From: Undaria pinnatifida
Taxonomy: Eukaryota; Sar; Phaeophyceae; Laminariales; Alariaceae
Assembly (NCBI GenBank): GCA_012845835.1
Contig: JABAKD010000009.1
Coordinates: forward strand, 5,581,324 to 5,645,323
Direction of reading: 5' to 3'
DNA: 64,000 bases
Both the position numbers and the translations under genes were made by a program. How positions within the stretch are numbered: the first letter of the stretch is position 1; every line of letters begins with the position of its first letter. This document shows positions 52,401 through 62,515 of the stretch, one piece after another. The notes beneath the pieces were generated by a model. It did not search any database. It was not told the origin of the DNA and saw only the letters and a list, made by a program, of their open reading frames with translations.

Positions 52401-55113
52401 TCCCCAGTTGTAAAAGGGTATAAACGCAACAGGAAAATATTTTATTTTTGTCATAGCGTGAGGCTCGACATCAAATCAATGTTTTATTACCGTGAGGCTT
52501 GACGACTGCGATGACAGTACGCCGGCGCAGCAAATCGTCCAAAGAAACGAAAACGACCAAAGCTTAACTTTTGGCAAAACGGTTATATAGGAAAAACAAA
52601 GTTTCGAACGGCAGTGGCATTATGACGAAACTTGTGTTTGGTGAAGACCGTTCTAAGGGGTGGTCCTGGTGTTCTTGTTTGATGGAGGCCGCTCAAAGGG
52701 GTGATTCTGACGCCAATTAACTTGGCTTTAGTGACTCGTAGGTTGTCGAGGGTTTATTATAGGAATGCAACCCAAAGAATCCAAATAAATGGCGAATGCT
52801 GCGCTGTGAGCGACCGAGAAACCCGAACATAATTTTGATAGTATTTATATTTATTGTTAATACTTCCAAGGTTTCGTTTAACCCCTTGAGAGCCCCCAAA
52901 TCCCTCCTTATACTAACTTCAAGTAAATTTGTCCCCAAAACGGGTTTTCAGTTGTAAGGGGTTAAGGTCACCCTGGCAACGTCTGTAGAAGTGATACACA
53001 CATATATATGTATATCTATCTATATATCTTCAAAGGATATTACATCTGTAAAAAAAAGCGGCCGGTGTATCACGCAGCTTGCAAAGATGGGTATCTTCGT
53101 ACCCTGTTGATACTTTATCGAACTCACAGCTGACGTATTTGGAGTGATTTTATGAAATATGCTAGTGCTATTATGCGATATTTACAGTGTGTACAGATGC
53201 GTACTGCGTACCTCGCATATTTTGTTGCTTTGTCCGAATCTATTTATTAACAGTCGCCTTCTCTTTGGGACTTGAGGATACGCATGTAGTATAACTTTAG
53301 AGAAAAGCTGTCAAAAATAAATGGCGCGAGCTTATATAATAGCGTATATGTAGATCCGAGAAAAGCAATCGAAATGGTGGTATGACGGTTTACGGCATCG
53401 GCCACTCCAAGAAGTCCGAACTGAACTGCGAGGTATGGTGACGCATTCTACTACTGGTACTACTGCTGTTAATATTTGTACGAAGGGGGTGTGGTGCTTT
53501 TTTTTTCCCCCTCCCCGAGGCTCCCCGCTTTTGTGAGACGATTTTTTTTGGGGGGGGGGAAACTGAAAGGTCAACCCAATGAACGATCGATTCTACATGT
53601 GATAATGCCTCTTGATGTACAAGCTCTTCTGGGGCTTTCAGAGCGAAAAATTGACGGAGTAAGAAACTGACGATTGAAGCATCCTTCACGCAACGCGGGC
53701 TGCTAGATTTTAGCTGACGATGATTTTCCGGTCGAACTCCAATGCCAGTACCTGTAAGACACGCGCGCAGCTTGCTTGCACTGCTGTGTGCTGCATGGAT
53801 TTCACCATGATACGGACGCGTTTATACGTTGTTTTGTCGCTGTGCGTGGGCCCCCACAAGGGCTATAACCCATTTCCAACTCCTACTTTTTTCCTATTCT
53901 AATTCCAAATGTTTTGTCCCCGTGTTGGGACTGCGTTGCTAAAAGGGTGTAAAGTCGAGTGTTGTTCATTGCAAAAAAGAGCGGGGTTGGGCTACTTCGG
54001 CAGGTGGGGAGCGCCCCCCCCCCCCCCTCGTCCAGCAAAAATTGTTTTGCAATTAAAAGTGCTACGTTTAATATATTTCAAGAAACACCCCATGAGAAAG
54101 GAGAAAATCAAACCAATAGTGGCACACGCGTATACCTACCTGGTATGTCATACCTGGTATGGCCTGTGTATGCATAGAAGATTATGATAAAATCTCACCC
54201 GTGGTCATCTGTTTTTTTTGGGGGGGGGTTGGTCGCGATGATACATTGGTCCCTAAAGAGGCATTTGATGAATTGGCACTCGTTGTTGTTTTTTGTGGGC
54301 TATTATTGACCCCTGTTATGGTTACAATCGTTTTTGCATTGTTTATGTCGACCGTGTTTGTCTTTTGTGTGAGAACAGGCAAGAATGGCGCCGGGGGGGC
54401 AAGCGTTCATCGAGTTCGCGGACCAGATGCAGGTGGGTGAAGGAAAAGGATTGGAGTTTTGCGTGCCTGCTTTGATTTGAGACGGAAGAGGGGTGCTTTG
54501 CGCTGCCGGGGTTGTAACGAAGACCACTGATAGGGACAGCTTACGCTATACCTACAATGGGACCCGAAGGGTGCGCCAGCTAGCGTTGGGCTGCGAAAGC
54601 AACTGAGTTAAATCGACACACGACGCGTATGAAAATACGTGGAAGTGTGGTGAGCTAAAGCTTTATTTTTCCCCATCCGCCGGAGGATAAAAAAAAAAGG
54701 AAAAAAAAAGTGCTTTCACGCACTCGAAAGTTGAACCCTGTCGCATACGGTTACTTTTTTCAAGCATGTCACACGCGCGCGCTTGGGGCTGAACCACGCA
54801 GGACGTCGTTCTTGTTTGCTTGTAAATTTGCTGCTCGTTGTCGATTGTTGTTGTGTTATTCAGCGTTCGAACACTATTTCGATCATGTCTATATGCTTGC
54901 ATCTGCTCAGCGTCTCCGCACGTGGAGCCATCTGTATCGTTGTTTTCTCCTTTTCGCTGTACACCGACCGCCGCCTATCGTCGATACCTCACCGCCCTCC
55001 CCCCGCGCCTCCTCTCGTCGTCCGATCAGGCTGGCATCGCACTGAATGCGCTGAATGGCTTCAAGCTGTCGGCGACAAACCCGCTGCAACTGGCCTTCGC
55101 GCGCAAAGCCTGA
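40471..55113 (+). CDS. SNRPB2: U1A/U2B''-type spliceosomal protein (two RRMs), seven exons
   Basis: This family binds stem-loops of U1 or U2 snRNA in spliceosomal snRNPs in the nucleus. Exons: 40471-40562, 44858-44924, 46785-46886, 48464-48701, 50003-50097, 54379-54432, 55030-55113, all in phase, 243 residues; human U2B'' has 225 and U1A 282. RRM1 (about 10-88) has RNP2 IYVSNL, the loop-binding NEKIKK, and RNP1 KGQAWVVF, with Trp where human U1A has Phe56, a change also known in plants. [11 protein letters not shown] then [20 protein letters not shown] closes RRM1 (split here at FAK). A Pro/Ala/Val-rich linker follows. RRM2 (about 168-243) has [44 protein letters not shown] and ends LQLAFARKA. 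The start ATG follows GCC. U1A and U2B'' cannot be told apart here; many protists have one shared gene. Introns reach 4.3 kb. An extra phase-compatible linker exon in intron 4 cannot be excluded. Confidence 0.93.
41247..41558. repeat. Perfect tandem duplication, two 156-bp units
   Basis: Units 41247-41402 and 41403-41558 appear identical, from AAGTACCGGGTATAATGCGT to CACCGGCAACAAAAGCAC. The unit length is a multiple of three, so the long open frame through it stays open. It lies in intron 1 of the U1A-type gene. Confidence 0.95.
42430..43370. repeat. Field of GCGGATATCCGC palindromes
   Basis: The word GGATATCCGCC or close variants occurs near 42485, 42528, 43215, 43252 and 43295, often with GTCACGGAGCGG next to it and an inverted GAACCGCTCCGTA near 43078 and 43335. 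It looks like an old, sheared tandem repeat in intron 1. Confidence 0.65.
46974..47275. repeat. Two ~160-bp units with AGATCATATAGATCAT and ACCCAGGAAACACGTGGTA
   Basis: Units start near 46974 and 47137. Both contain CGAACACAGA(C/T)CATATAGATC, TCCTGTATCTGTCATT and ACCCAGGAAACACGTGGTA. They belong to the family also seen at 2.1 and 7.8 kb. Further GATCAT words continue to 47385. Confidence 0.75.
48228..48420 (-). repeat. G-run-bounded repeat, full-length minus-strand copy
   Basis: On the minus strand a G-rich run leads into GTGTACTCAATTCTTGCAT, AGCCGTAG, CATAGACCCTCGCATCCT, GTCGGGATGGAGCACGTCGGG (split), GCGCCGTGACGTGC and GAGCTGCATCCTACTG. Its distal end also abuts a short G run (plus-strand CCCCCCC at 48218). 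It ends about 40 bp before the exon 4 acceptor of the U1A-type gene. Confidence 0.85.
51515..52145. repeat. Three dispersed copies of a ~130-bp unit
   Basis: ATCGAGCCGGGTCTTCTCGG followed by AATG, ACCTCGGGCAGTGTATGAC and a TTTCAGT(G/T)TCTG word occurs at about 51518, 51655 and 52098. AATATCACCACAAATAGCAG at 51587 and its relative at 52038 belong to the same unit. Intron 5 of the U1A-type gene. Confidence 0.8.
52267..52424. mobile_element. TTAA-flanked MITE, tandem double copy
   Basis: Starts TTAACCCCTTTAGAGCCCCC; the core TCCCTATACTAAAT, TTGTCCCCAAAAACGGG and CAGTTGTAAA occurs twice. The right end AAAAGGGTATAA is mutated. Confidence 0.75.
52878..52965. mobile_element. TTAA-flanked MITE, best single copy (88 bp)
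   Basis: TTAACCCCTTGAGAGCCCCC at the left and GTTGTAAGGGGTTAA at the right form inverted ends (TTAACCCCTT / AAGGGGTTAA) with TTAA at both borders, as expected for piggyBac-type target duplications. Related copies are at 52267, 53869, 56631 and 58075. Confidence 0.85.
53869..53957. mobile_element. TTAA-type MITE, diverged copy
   Basis: TATAACCCATTTCCAACTCC, TCCTATTCTAATTCCAAA, TTTGTCCCCGTGTTGGGA and CTAAAAGGGTGTAAA follow the family order, but both terminal TTAA words are lost. Confidence 0.5.
54592..54690 (+). repeat. Dispersed ~90-bp repeat, copy in intron 6
   Basis: GAGTTAAATCGACACACGAC, GTATGAAAATACGTGGAAGT and CCCATCCGCCGGAGG match 1309-1408. It lies in the 597-bp last intron of the U1A-type gene. 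Confidence 0.7.
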
Positions 55114-55700
55114 GCCGTGTCTACTACCATTGCGGGAGGAGGAGGAGGAGGTCCAACTCTAGGAGGACCAAGCATACCAGCCAGCTACAGAACATGTTCT
55201 ACCGTGTCTTGATTGAGTTCGTCTACGGGTGGTGTATACTTTAGAGGCTTGGGTGGGGAGCGCGTTGCCTGTGGAGAACCGTCGCACACAAGGCTGGACC
55301 CGTGTCTGCCTGTTGTGGCGGCAGCAGCAACAGCAGGAGGAGGAGGTTGAGAGAAGGAGCAAACCCGCTGCTAGTAGTCTTTTCACGCGAACCTTGAGTC
55401 TGAGCCGCGCCTACTACTCTAACGGGAGGAAGAGGAGGAGGAGGAGGAAGAGAAGGAGGAGGAAGAAGAACAAGCAAGCTGCAGTTAGCCTTCGTGCGGA
55501 AAGCCTGAGCCACGTCTACTGCCGTAACAGGAGGGGGAGGAAAGCCGCTACAGTTACCCTTCTCCCGCAAAGACTGATCCGTGTTTACTACCATGACGAC
55601 ATGGGGAGGAGGGGGAAGCCCGCTGAGTTGCCCTTCGTGCGCAGAGCCTGAGCCATACATGTTACAATAGCGAGAGGAGAAGACCCGCTTCAGATACGGA
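55114..55700 (+). pseudogene. Tandem decayed copies of the U1A-type terminal exon tail
   Basis: The last coding bases and 3' flank of the gene (AACCCGCTGCAACTGGCCTT through the stop, then GCCGTGTCTACTACCAT and a GGAGG run) recur downstream. Copies are recognisable near 55290-55330 (stop-side part only), 55354-55410, 55469-55530, 55541-55600 and 55617-55670, at spacings of 72 to 115 bp in the last four. The last one still reads KPAELPFVRRA-stop against [11 protein letters not shown]-stop in the gene. The others carry frameshifting indels. They could all lie in the 3' UTR. Confidence 0.8.
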
Positions 55701-55948
55701 TATACTGAGCGAGGGGGTGTGTAGAAGGGGGGGGTGGAGCGGTAGGGGGGGGGGGGGCGGGGAGCGGGATTTGCCATTAGGGTATGACGGATTGCCTGCC
55801 GCATTACTGGTATATTTCGCGTGCACCGTACGTGTAGCCGCTGCTTGTACTTGTCGGGGCTGTGCACACCACGCACCGGTATTGCTTTGCCCCGTTGAGA
55901 CCGCTTGGTGGTTTTCTTGTTTTTTCTTGGAGAAGGTTTTGTCCTTTT

Positions 55949-56531
55949 GTGAGACGTTGTTGGCGTCGATGGCGGCTATCGGTTCGGAAGGGAAAGGACG
56001 AAAGATTCATAGAAACGCAAGATTTTGTTATCCTGAATTTGCAGGCTCGGGAGTATGTCCTTAGTCCGCGATCCCAGTGTTGGGGGGGCAGGGGAGATCA
56101 AGAAGCACGAAAAGGTGGAGGCTCGATTTGGACACTGTTTTTGTGAGACGTTGTTGGCGTCGATGGCGGCTATCGGTTCGGAAGGGAAAGGACGAAAGAT
56201 TCATAAAAACGCAAGATTTTGTTATCCTGAATTTGCAGGCTCGGGAGTATGTCCTTAGTCCGCGATCCCAGTGTTGGGGGGGCAGGGGAGATCAAGAAGC
56301 ACGAAAAGGTGAAGGCTCGATTCGGACACTGTTTTTGTGAGACGTTGTTGGCGTCGATGGCGGCTATCGGTTCGGAAGGGAAAGAATGAAAGATTCATAG
56401 AAACGCAAAAATTTGTTATCCTGAATTTGCAGGCTCGGGAGTATGTCCTTAGTCCGCGATCCCAGTGTTGGGGGGGGCAGGGGAGATCAAGAAGCACGAA
56501 AAGGTGGAGGCTCGATTCGGACACTGTTTTT
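55949..56531. repeat. Three tandem 194-bp units
   Basis: Units start at 55949, 56143 and 56337 with GTGAGACGTTGTTGGCGTCG and end with GCTCGATT(T/C)GGACACTG. They are nearly identical by eye (a few substitutions and a G-run length change). Each unit contains TTGTTATCCTGAATTTGCAG, an acceptor-like border, and GTGAGA at its start, a donor-like word. Confidence 0.95.
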
Positions 56532-56630
56532 GCTCGGTTCTTGTGTGTGGAGGTTTCTTTCTTCTTCAGGGAGTAAAGGTCAGTACAAACAATCGCCAGA
56601 TCGAGTATTGATTAGCACGGACGGGGAGCG

Positions 56631-56718
56631 TTAACCCCTTTAGAGCCCCCGAACCCCTTCCTATACTATTTCCGAGTAAATTTTGTCCCCAAAACGGGTT
56701 TCCAGTTGTGAAGGGGGC
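56631..56718. mobile_element. TTAA-type MITE, copy at 56.6 kb
   Basis: TTAACCCCTTTAGAGCCCCC to GTTGTGAAGGGGG. The left TTAA is intact and the right one lost. Confidence 0.75.
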
Positions 56719-57129
56719 CTTAGCAAGCGGCATGACTGCAACAATCGTACAAACAGATTGTCGAAATGGAGCAGCCGCATCTATTAATATCTACTTTACG
56801 GGTTGGTGCCAACTGGAACGGAGCTACAGCGGGACGTACGTGGTACTCATTTCGGAAGGTATTGCAGCGTTCTGTGTTGTGTGTTTTTCTGTTGTTTTCG
56901 GTTCAGGAGGTAGCAGTGCCTGCCATAACACAGCGTTCGGTCAATCGGACCCTTTTCATGAAATTATTTCAAATACGTCAGATGTGAGTTCGATTAATTG
57001 AGTGGTCGATAATCATCTTTGCCAGCTGCGTCAAACTCCGGCCGCGCATTTTTATACAGATTTATCCCTCTTTGAAGCTTTAGGTTCATTCCCTCGTCTT
57101 GCGGCTGTGTTGCCCGTCCAGTGTATATC

Positions 57130-57480
57130 GCGATTGCTGGGGAAATTACCGTGATACCTATGGTATGTACATGGTATGGTACACATGATATGGCACACAA
57201 TGCAAATGGTGTGATATTCAAATGGTATATGGCACGGATCGTGGTGTACGGTACACATGGTATCTACAGTAGGTACACATGGTATAGTACACATGGCATC
57301 AGGTACACCTGGGTCATTATATGGTACCCATGGTACGGTATACATGGTATGGTACCCATGGTACGGTATATATGGTACAATACCCATGGTACGGCACACA
57401 CGGTATGGTACACATTGCATGGTACGCATGAGGTACACATGTACATGTTAGCGCACCCGGTACATGGTACCCATGTGCAC
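57130..57480. repeat. Minisatellite of GGTA(C/T)(A/C)CATGGTA units
   Basis: About 350 bp built from ATGGTA and GGTACACATGG or GGTACCCATGG words, with a basic step near 10-16 bp. Open frames on both strands (YGTHGTVYMVWYPWYG-like) are repeat artefacts. Confidence 0.9.
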
Positions 57481-60469
57481 CCTGCGGATAATTCCAATGA
57501 CATTTGTTGTTTGAATTTGCTATTCATCCCACACCAGTAGTATCAGATTCACGATACGTGCATCCACCCCACCCGAGTATCAGCTTCAACCTACGTTCAC
57601 ACGCCACTCTCTATTATACTCTAGCACTCACGAGGTGTAGTAGTTCGTGACTCATCTCCCTTCCTCCTCCTGTATGTTTCGCGCTATTGACCGTCACAAC
57701 CCAGGCGTAAAAACATTTAGCACACTGCTGTGTCCAGTAAACCATACGTACATACATATATGGTTGCTGCCCCCGACTCTGGTTGGGTGTTGTCATCTGC
57801 TTTGTGCAAGAGTGCAAGACCGTCTGTTTCGCTTCACGTTTTTCGTTTTTGTCCTGCAGTCTGAAGCATGCTGCGGTTGATAGAGGTGGACCTCATTTTT
57901 TCCGAAGGCCATCACTTCAGGAGCTCCATTTCCCACCTGAAACCCGACTTTGACAAATATCGTTCACTTAGTATCGATGGACAACCTTATGTACGAGCTA
58001 GGTGTACAGCTAATAAATATTGTGGAAACCCAAACGAACGGGGTTCCATGCGCATAATATTGGTAGTTCCTCAGTTAACCCCTTGAGAGCCCCAAAAACC
58101 CCTTCCTCTACTATTTCCTCGTAATTTTCCCCCCAAATCGGGTTTCCAGTGGTGAAGGCGAGGCTTTGGTAGAGCCCCGAAACCCCTCCCTGTACTAACT
58201 CCAAGTGAATTTGTAAAAGGAAAAGGGTTTTCAGTTGTAAAAGGCGTTAAGAAGTCCGTCATGAAGGAACCATTTGCCCAAAAACCGTACGCAGCACACG
58301 CATCGTCTTGTTTCACTAAATGTTTGGTTATCCTGGGCACCTTTTTTCTCTGCCCCCCCCCGCGGGTGTCTTTACATTTTTTTGTTTTCTCGACCATGCT
58401 ACGACCAGCCCTAAAACCCTAACCCACACACAAGAAATACCGGTCGAAGCGCCGCCTAAAGACATCACTTGGGTAAAATGGTCACAAATGTCAAATGAAT
58501 GTAACATGTATCACTGCCCCCTTGCGCTCCTTTCTTTTTTCTTTCCATTTACTGTCGTTGTTTTGTTCCCCTCCTTTTTGTTTTTTTATTATTCCTTGTC
58601 CTTATTATGACGTTATTTCTTCCTTAGCACGTACTCTGGTGTGCTGGTTTTGCATATGTTCCGCCCCGCCCGCATCCATCGCGCTCGGCATTGTATGATA
58701 AAATCACCTGTATTTGCAACGTGTATTTCCGTAATGTGGTTAGTGAGCACAGAGTTCGTCTCTCTAGGAGAAAGTATCGGCTCGGACACTGGTTGTGCTC
58801 GATGTAGATTAGATGGGTGAAAATATGAGTTCAATGCGAAAAAGACACACGCACACTGCTGTTAGAAGTCGTGGTGATGGGTATAATAATAGTGTTCGCC
58901 TGCAACCCAGAACCTCATTTTCTATATTCCTTTAGTCTAGTATTATAGAATCACGCCTGGGGTAACCCCAGCCTCGATCTAAATCGCCATCCTGTTTTTT
59001 CCCCCTCGGTGGTGGCGGCTGGGACGAGCGCGTTATTGATCGTAACGCTTTGCTTGCACCGTTCAGCGTGGATACAGAACGATTTGCGCCAATGGCGACA
59101 GCATAGAGGTCGCGTGCCATGGTGTAACCTATTGACACACACGAACAGTTAGTTGGTTGAAACAGGATAACAAGCGCGAGTAAAACAGCCCGCGAGCAGG
59201 ACCAGTACGCACATGATGTCATTAAATTGCTAGGACTGCAGCAACATGACGGCCTCTGTGCTCTTTCGTGCTCCTACCGTTCTCTGTTGCGCCCAGAGCA
59301 CGCAGGCTTTGCTCGTGGGCTCCTATGACTGCGGTATCGGAGAGCAAACGGTCATGTCCCTACGATACCTTACCGAGATCCCTCTCCACCGTCACATTTT
59401 GCTACGGCCGATATTCACGCCACTAAAGTGGGGCCTAGAACGAAAGGGTATCGCATCAACGCGGGGTCACGACTGTATCCTGGTGCATTTGGAACCCAGT
59501 GCGGGTAATTTTCCCCTAACGCTCTGGTTGGGTGGTGGTATTTGCCTTGTTGCCGGTCTTTGCTTTTTTTGTTTTCCGCTTTTCGTCTTCTTGTTGGAAA
59601 ACAAAAATGTCCGTCGAATGGTTGGATGTATGGCGATCTTCCTTTCCAAAAAAATTCCAAGACACAAGAAACGACTTTACCAGGCCGGCCACCTCTAAAC
59701 ACGGAAAATACTACACTCAACTTAGTTGCAGTATTGATTTCGTACAACAAATTTGACGGATACCGTTTTCCCTCATCGCCGGGTCCCTTATCTTTGGATC
59801 TCCAAAAAAAGGCTAAAAAAAACCCTCCAGAGATGAAGCTCTTCGGTCGGGTCAGATGAGTGACTGCTGAAGGATCAGCTTTGACATTAAAATAAATCAG
59901 CTTCGGCTTGAAAATAGACAAGTCAAAGCACGAGGTTTCCTCAAGAAGACGAAAATCTCCATGTACCATGGCAAACACTACCACCTGGTATGATAGCTTC
60001 GAGTCGATATCAACTCGCGTATTCAGAGTTTTCTCTTCTTTTTTCACCACTAAGACTTGTACCTGTATTCTGGCGAATGCGATGCGATTTTTTTTATTAA
60101 TTTGGCCTTTCAGTGACGGATTTTACTTGATTATCATCAAGTAGCGCTGTTGATGAGTCACGGCTAGTTGCGTACTCGCGCAAGTAATCAAATAAAATAA
60201 TTTCAAAAGGCTTCCGAATTCGGCGATTGCATCATCATGAGTCCGAAAAATTGCATCGCATAATGTAGACTAGTCAATAATCAATAAATCAAGCAATCGA
60301 CTTTTACATTGATTAGGTGTGTGTTGATCGCCATCATCAGTGCCATTTATGTTGATTATGTTTTACGTGAAAAATAGAGACTTTGTCGAGCGGTCAGTGT
60401 ACTGGTTGATCAGTATATCTCAATATTTGGCATGACTGTTGAGAGTAGGCAGCAGCCACCAGTATATAC
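57481..60469. other. Region without a recognised gene
   Basis: Frames noted but not claimed: 57868-58086 plus (starts after a CTGCAG), 59246-59698 plus, 59222-58932 minus (contains YAVAIGANRSVSTLNGA, loosely like the start of an HPPK-type pterin enzyme) and 60050-59415 minus (211 codons). None shows a full domain or a chain of phase-matched exons. A TTAA-type MITE pair is at 58075-58250. Confidence 0.35.
58075..58250. mobile_element. TTAA-type MITE, tandem double copy with TTAA at both ends
   Basis: TTAACCCCTTGAGAGCCCC starts it and TTGTAAAAGGCGTTAA ends it; inside are two cores (CCCCTTCCTCTACTATTTCC and CCCCTCCCTGTACTAACTCC). It has the same double-core structure as 52267-52424. Confidence 0.75.
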
Positions 60470-61260
60470 TGGATCATGTGCCTCCAAACCAAAGGCGGGG
60501 GGAAGGTGTCATTTACAACCAATGCAGCCGGCCAGGTATACAAACAAACAATCGAGTTTGTGTACTTGGGCGGGGCTATCACCGCAGACAGAGACCTTAG
60601 CATTGAAATAACTCGGCGTCTTCAGAGGGCCTGGGCGTGCTTCCAGCGGTACAAGATGGAAATCTATGATCGCCTGGGTGTGCGCTTACGGTTGAAGGTG
60701 CGGTTGCTGAAAGACGAGGTGATCGAGACACTACTCTACGGTTGCATGACGCGGAGCCCGAACAAGCCTGACTATATGACAGGCTACGACGGGTTCACCA
60801 CTCCATGCTCCTCCGATGCCTCGGATGGCGGAAACGGAAGAGCGACGATCACACTCTATCGTATGCCGACGCGTTTGCCAAGACAGCTTCCGAGAGCATG
60901 GAGGCGATAGGGCGCAAACGAAGGACATTGTTTGCGGGATTCGTGGCACGTATGGGGGAGGAGCGTCTGCCACAGAGAGTGATGTTTGGGGAGCTTGTTG
61001 GGGGAGCTTGTTGGGGTTTGTTGGGGGAGCTTGTTGGGGGTAAGGGCTACTCAGGGGGGCAAGAGAAGGACTGGATGGCTCATCTGAAGGAGGATATGCC
61101 GGTCTCTGGAATGAAATTCGAAGGGTTGCCAAAGGCTGCTCAGAAGGCCGGCAGATGGTTTCGACAAGTAGAGGAGGGCGCCGAGTTGTTCATGCGGAAA
61201 TGGCATGAAAAGGAGAGACGCAGAGCTGCAAAGCGACGCACAAAGGCCGCGGCAGCGCTA
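60470..61260 (+). pseudogene. 5'-truncated LINE (non-LTR retrotransposon) ORF2 C-terminal fragment
   Basis: Frame 1 (from about 60470) reads VYLGGAITADRDLSIEITRR, LQRAWACFQRYKM, VRLLKDEVIETLLYGCMT, the region after the reverse transcriptase palm in many LINEs. At about 60775 an apparent 2-base insertion (TATATGAC) shifts the frame. Frame 2 continues with MLLRCLGWRKRKSDDHTLSY, GRKRRTLFAGFVARMGEERL, GELVGG, KDWMAHLKEDM, AAQKAGRWFRQVEEGAELF. GELVGG is locally multiplied at 60990-61040. The palm with YxDD, the endonuclease and the 5' end are absent, as expected for a 5'-truncated insertion. Such fragments are common in algal genomes. Confidence 0.8.
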
Positions 61261-61285
61261 TCCACCGTCGGCGTCTCTAAGCGGC

Positions 61286-61508
61286 CGGGGGGAGGGGGGG
61301 AGGGGGGAGGGGGGGGGGGGGGAAGGGGGGAGGGAGGAGGGGGGAGGGGGGGAGGGGGGAGGGGGGGAGGGGGGAGGGGGGGAGGGGAGAGGGGGGGAGG
61401 GGGGAGGGGGGGAGGGGGGAGGGGGGGGGGGGGGGAGAGGGGGAGAGGGGGAGGAGGGAGGGGGGGTAGGGGGAAGGGGGGACGGGGGGAGGGGGGGGGG
61501 AGGAGGGG
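61286..61508. repeat. ~220-bp G-rich tract (GGGGGAGG)n
   Basis: Nearly pure purine, with dozens of G runs of three or more. It has very strong G-quadruplex and triplex potential. It follows the LINE fragment directly. Confidence 0.95.
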
Positions 61509-61704
61509 CGTCCTGCCCAATAGACTGAAGTCTGGGTCTGGCCATCATCGTCTTGAAATTTTTGGGCCTTCCAATGGCCATCACAAGTTGACGTAAGGCC
61601 GCCCTGACTTCTTCGCCTTGTTGCGTTCTCTCATCAATGCCTTTTATGCACTTGACACCCTCGATGAGCCCAATGCCGTCTTTAGTCAGTTCCTAGGGTG
61701 TGCT

Positions 61705-61872
61705 AGTATCACGTTTTTTCTTTTTTCCTTTCTTTGTTTCCTCTTCTTGTCTTGTCTTTTCTTGCTGTTCTTTTCTTTTCTTTTATTTCCTTTCCTTTTT
61801 CGCTTTCTTTCATTTTCTGTCCTTTCCTTTCCTTTCCTTTCTTTTATCTTCTTTTCTTCGTTTCTTTTTTCC
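61705..61872. repeat. (TTTTC)n / (CCTTT)n polypyrimidine tract
   Basis: T/C-only DNA with TTTCC and TTTTC units. Lys/Glu-rich minus-strand frames here are artefacts. Confidence 0.9.
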
Positions 61873-62319
61873 AATTGACTTGCGTCTGTCGTGCGTATGC
61901 GTAACGATAGGTACTATTAATACGTGTAATATATTCGTGGTAGTCTTCTTGGGTGGCAAGCGGTATAGTCGGTTTTTCCAGGCCCGAGTAGTGAGACGTA
62001 TGCACCAGTATGGACCTGGCACATCGTAGGCTGACTCCCGATTTCACTTTTGATATGTTTCTGGCGGAGGCATGACCTGCGTCAGCTGTGATATATACAT
62101 GTACCACCTTTGGGTTGTTTGTGTTTTTTCCCTGGGTTATTCCTCAGCTCCAGAGTGGCTGGAGCCTGTCCTGTGACCACGGACTTGGTTATGTTAGTTA
62201 ATGTGAGAGCAACAACAACTGGACTGCATCAGTATGCTGGACGCAATGGTGGTTTGGATACAGGAACTGCAGGCTTTGAGCAAGCCATGTCTACTTTTTT
62301 CTTTTACTTTTTCCGGAAT

Positions 62320-62515
62320 TGCTCGCCGAACTCAGCGAGCAGGACCGCGAGACTTCCGAGATGGCGGCGGATGACATCTGCGGAGGCACCGCCCCGAGCG
62401 TGTGGGCATCGTGGCCCTGAGGGGCGGAACTAGACTTCCGAGATCGCGGCGGGTGACATGTGCGGAGGAGCACCACCGCGAGCGCATTGCCGTCGGGACC
62501 CTGAGGCGGAAGTTA
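62320..62515 (+). repeat. Two tandem ~85-bp units, the first coding-like
   Basis: AGACTTCCGAGAT(G/C)GCGGCG, GATGACATCTGCGGAGG or GGTGACATGTGCGGAGG, and GACCCTGAGG or GGCCCTGAGG ends occur at 62349 and 62432. Unit 1 with its 5' flank reads ELLAELSEQDRETSEMAADD, ICGG and a stop after WASWP. I cannot show that it belongs to a gene. Confidence 0.6.

Noticed and set aside
58932-59222. Minus-strand frame with YAVAIGANRS, faintly like an HPPK start
   Set aside because: The match is about ten residues and no downstream HPPK motif or exon could be found.
59415-60050. 211-codon minus-strand frame
   Set aside because: No recognisable domain, no codon or splice support; kept only as a note in the region entry.
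61205-61584. Poly-Gly and poly-Pro frames
   Set aside because: Product of the G-rich tract at 61286-61508.
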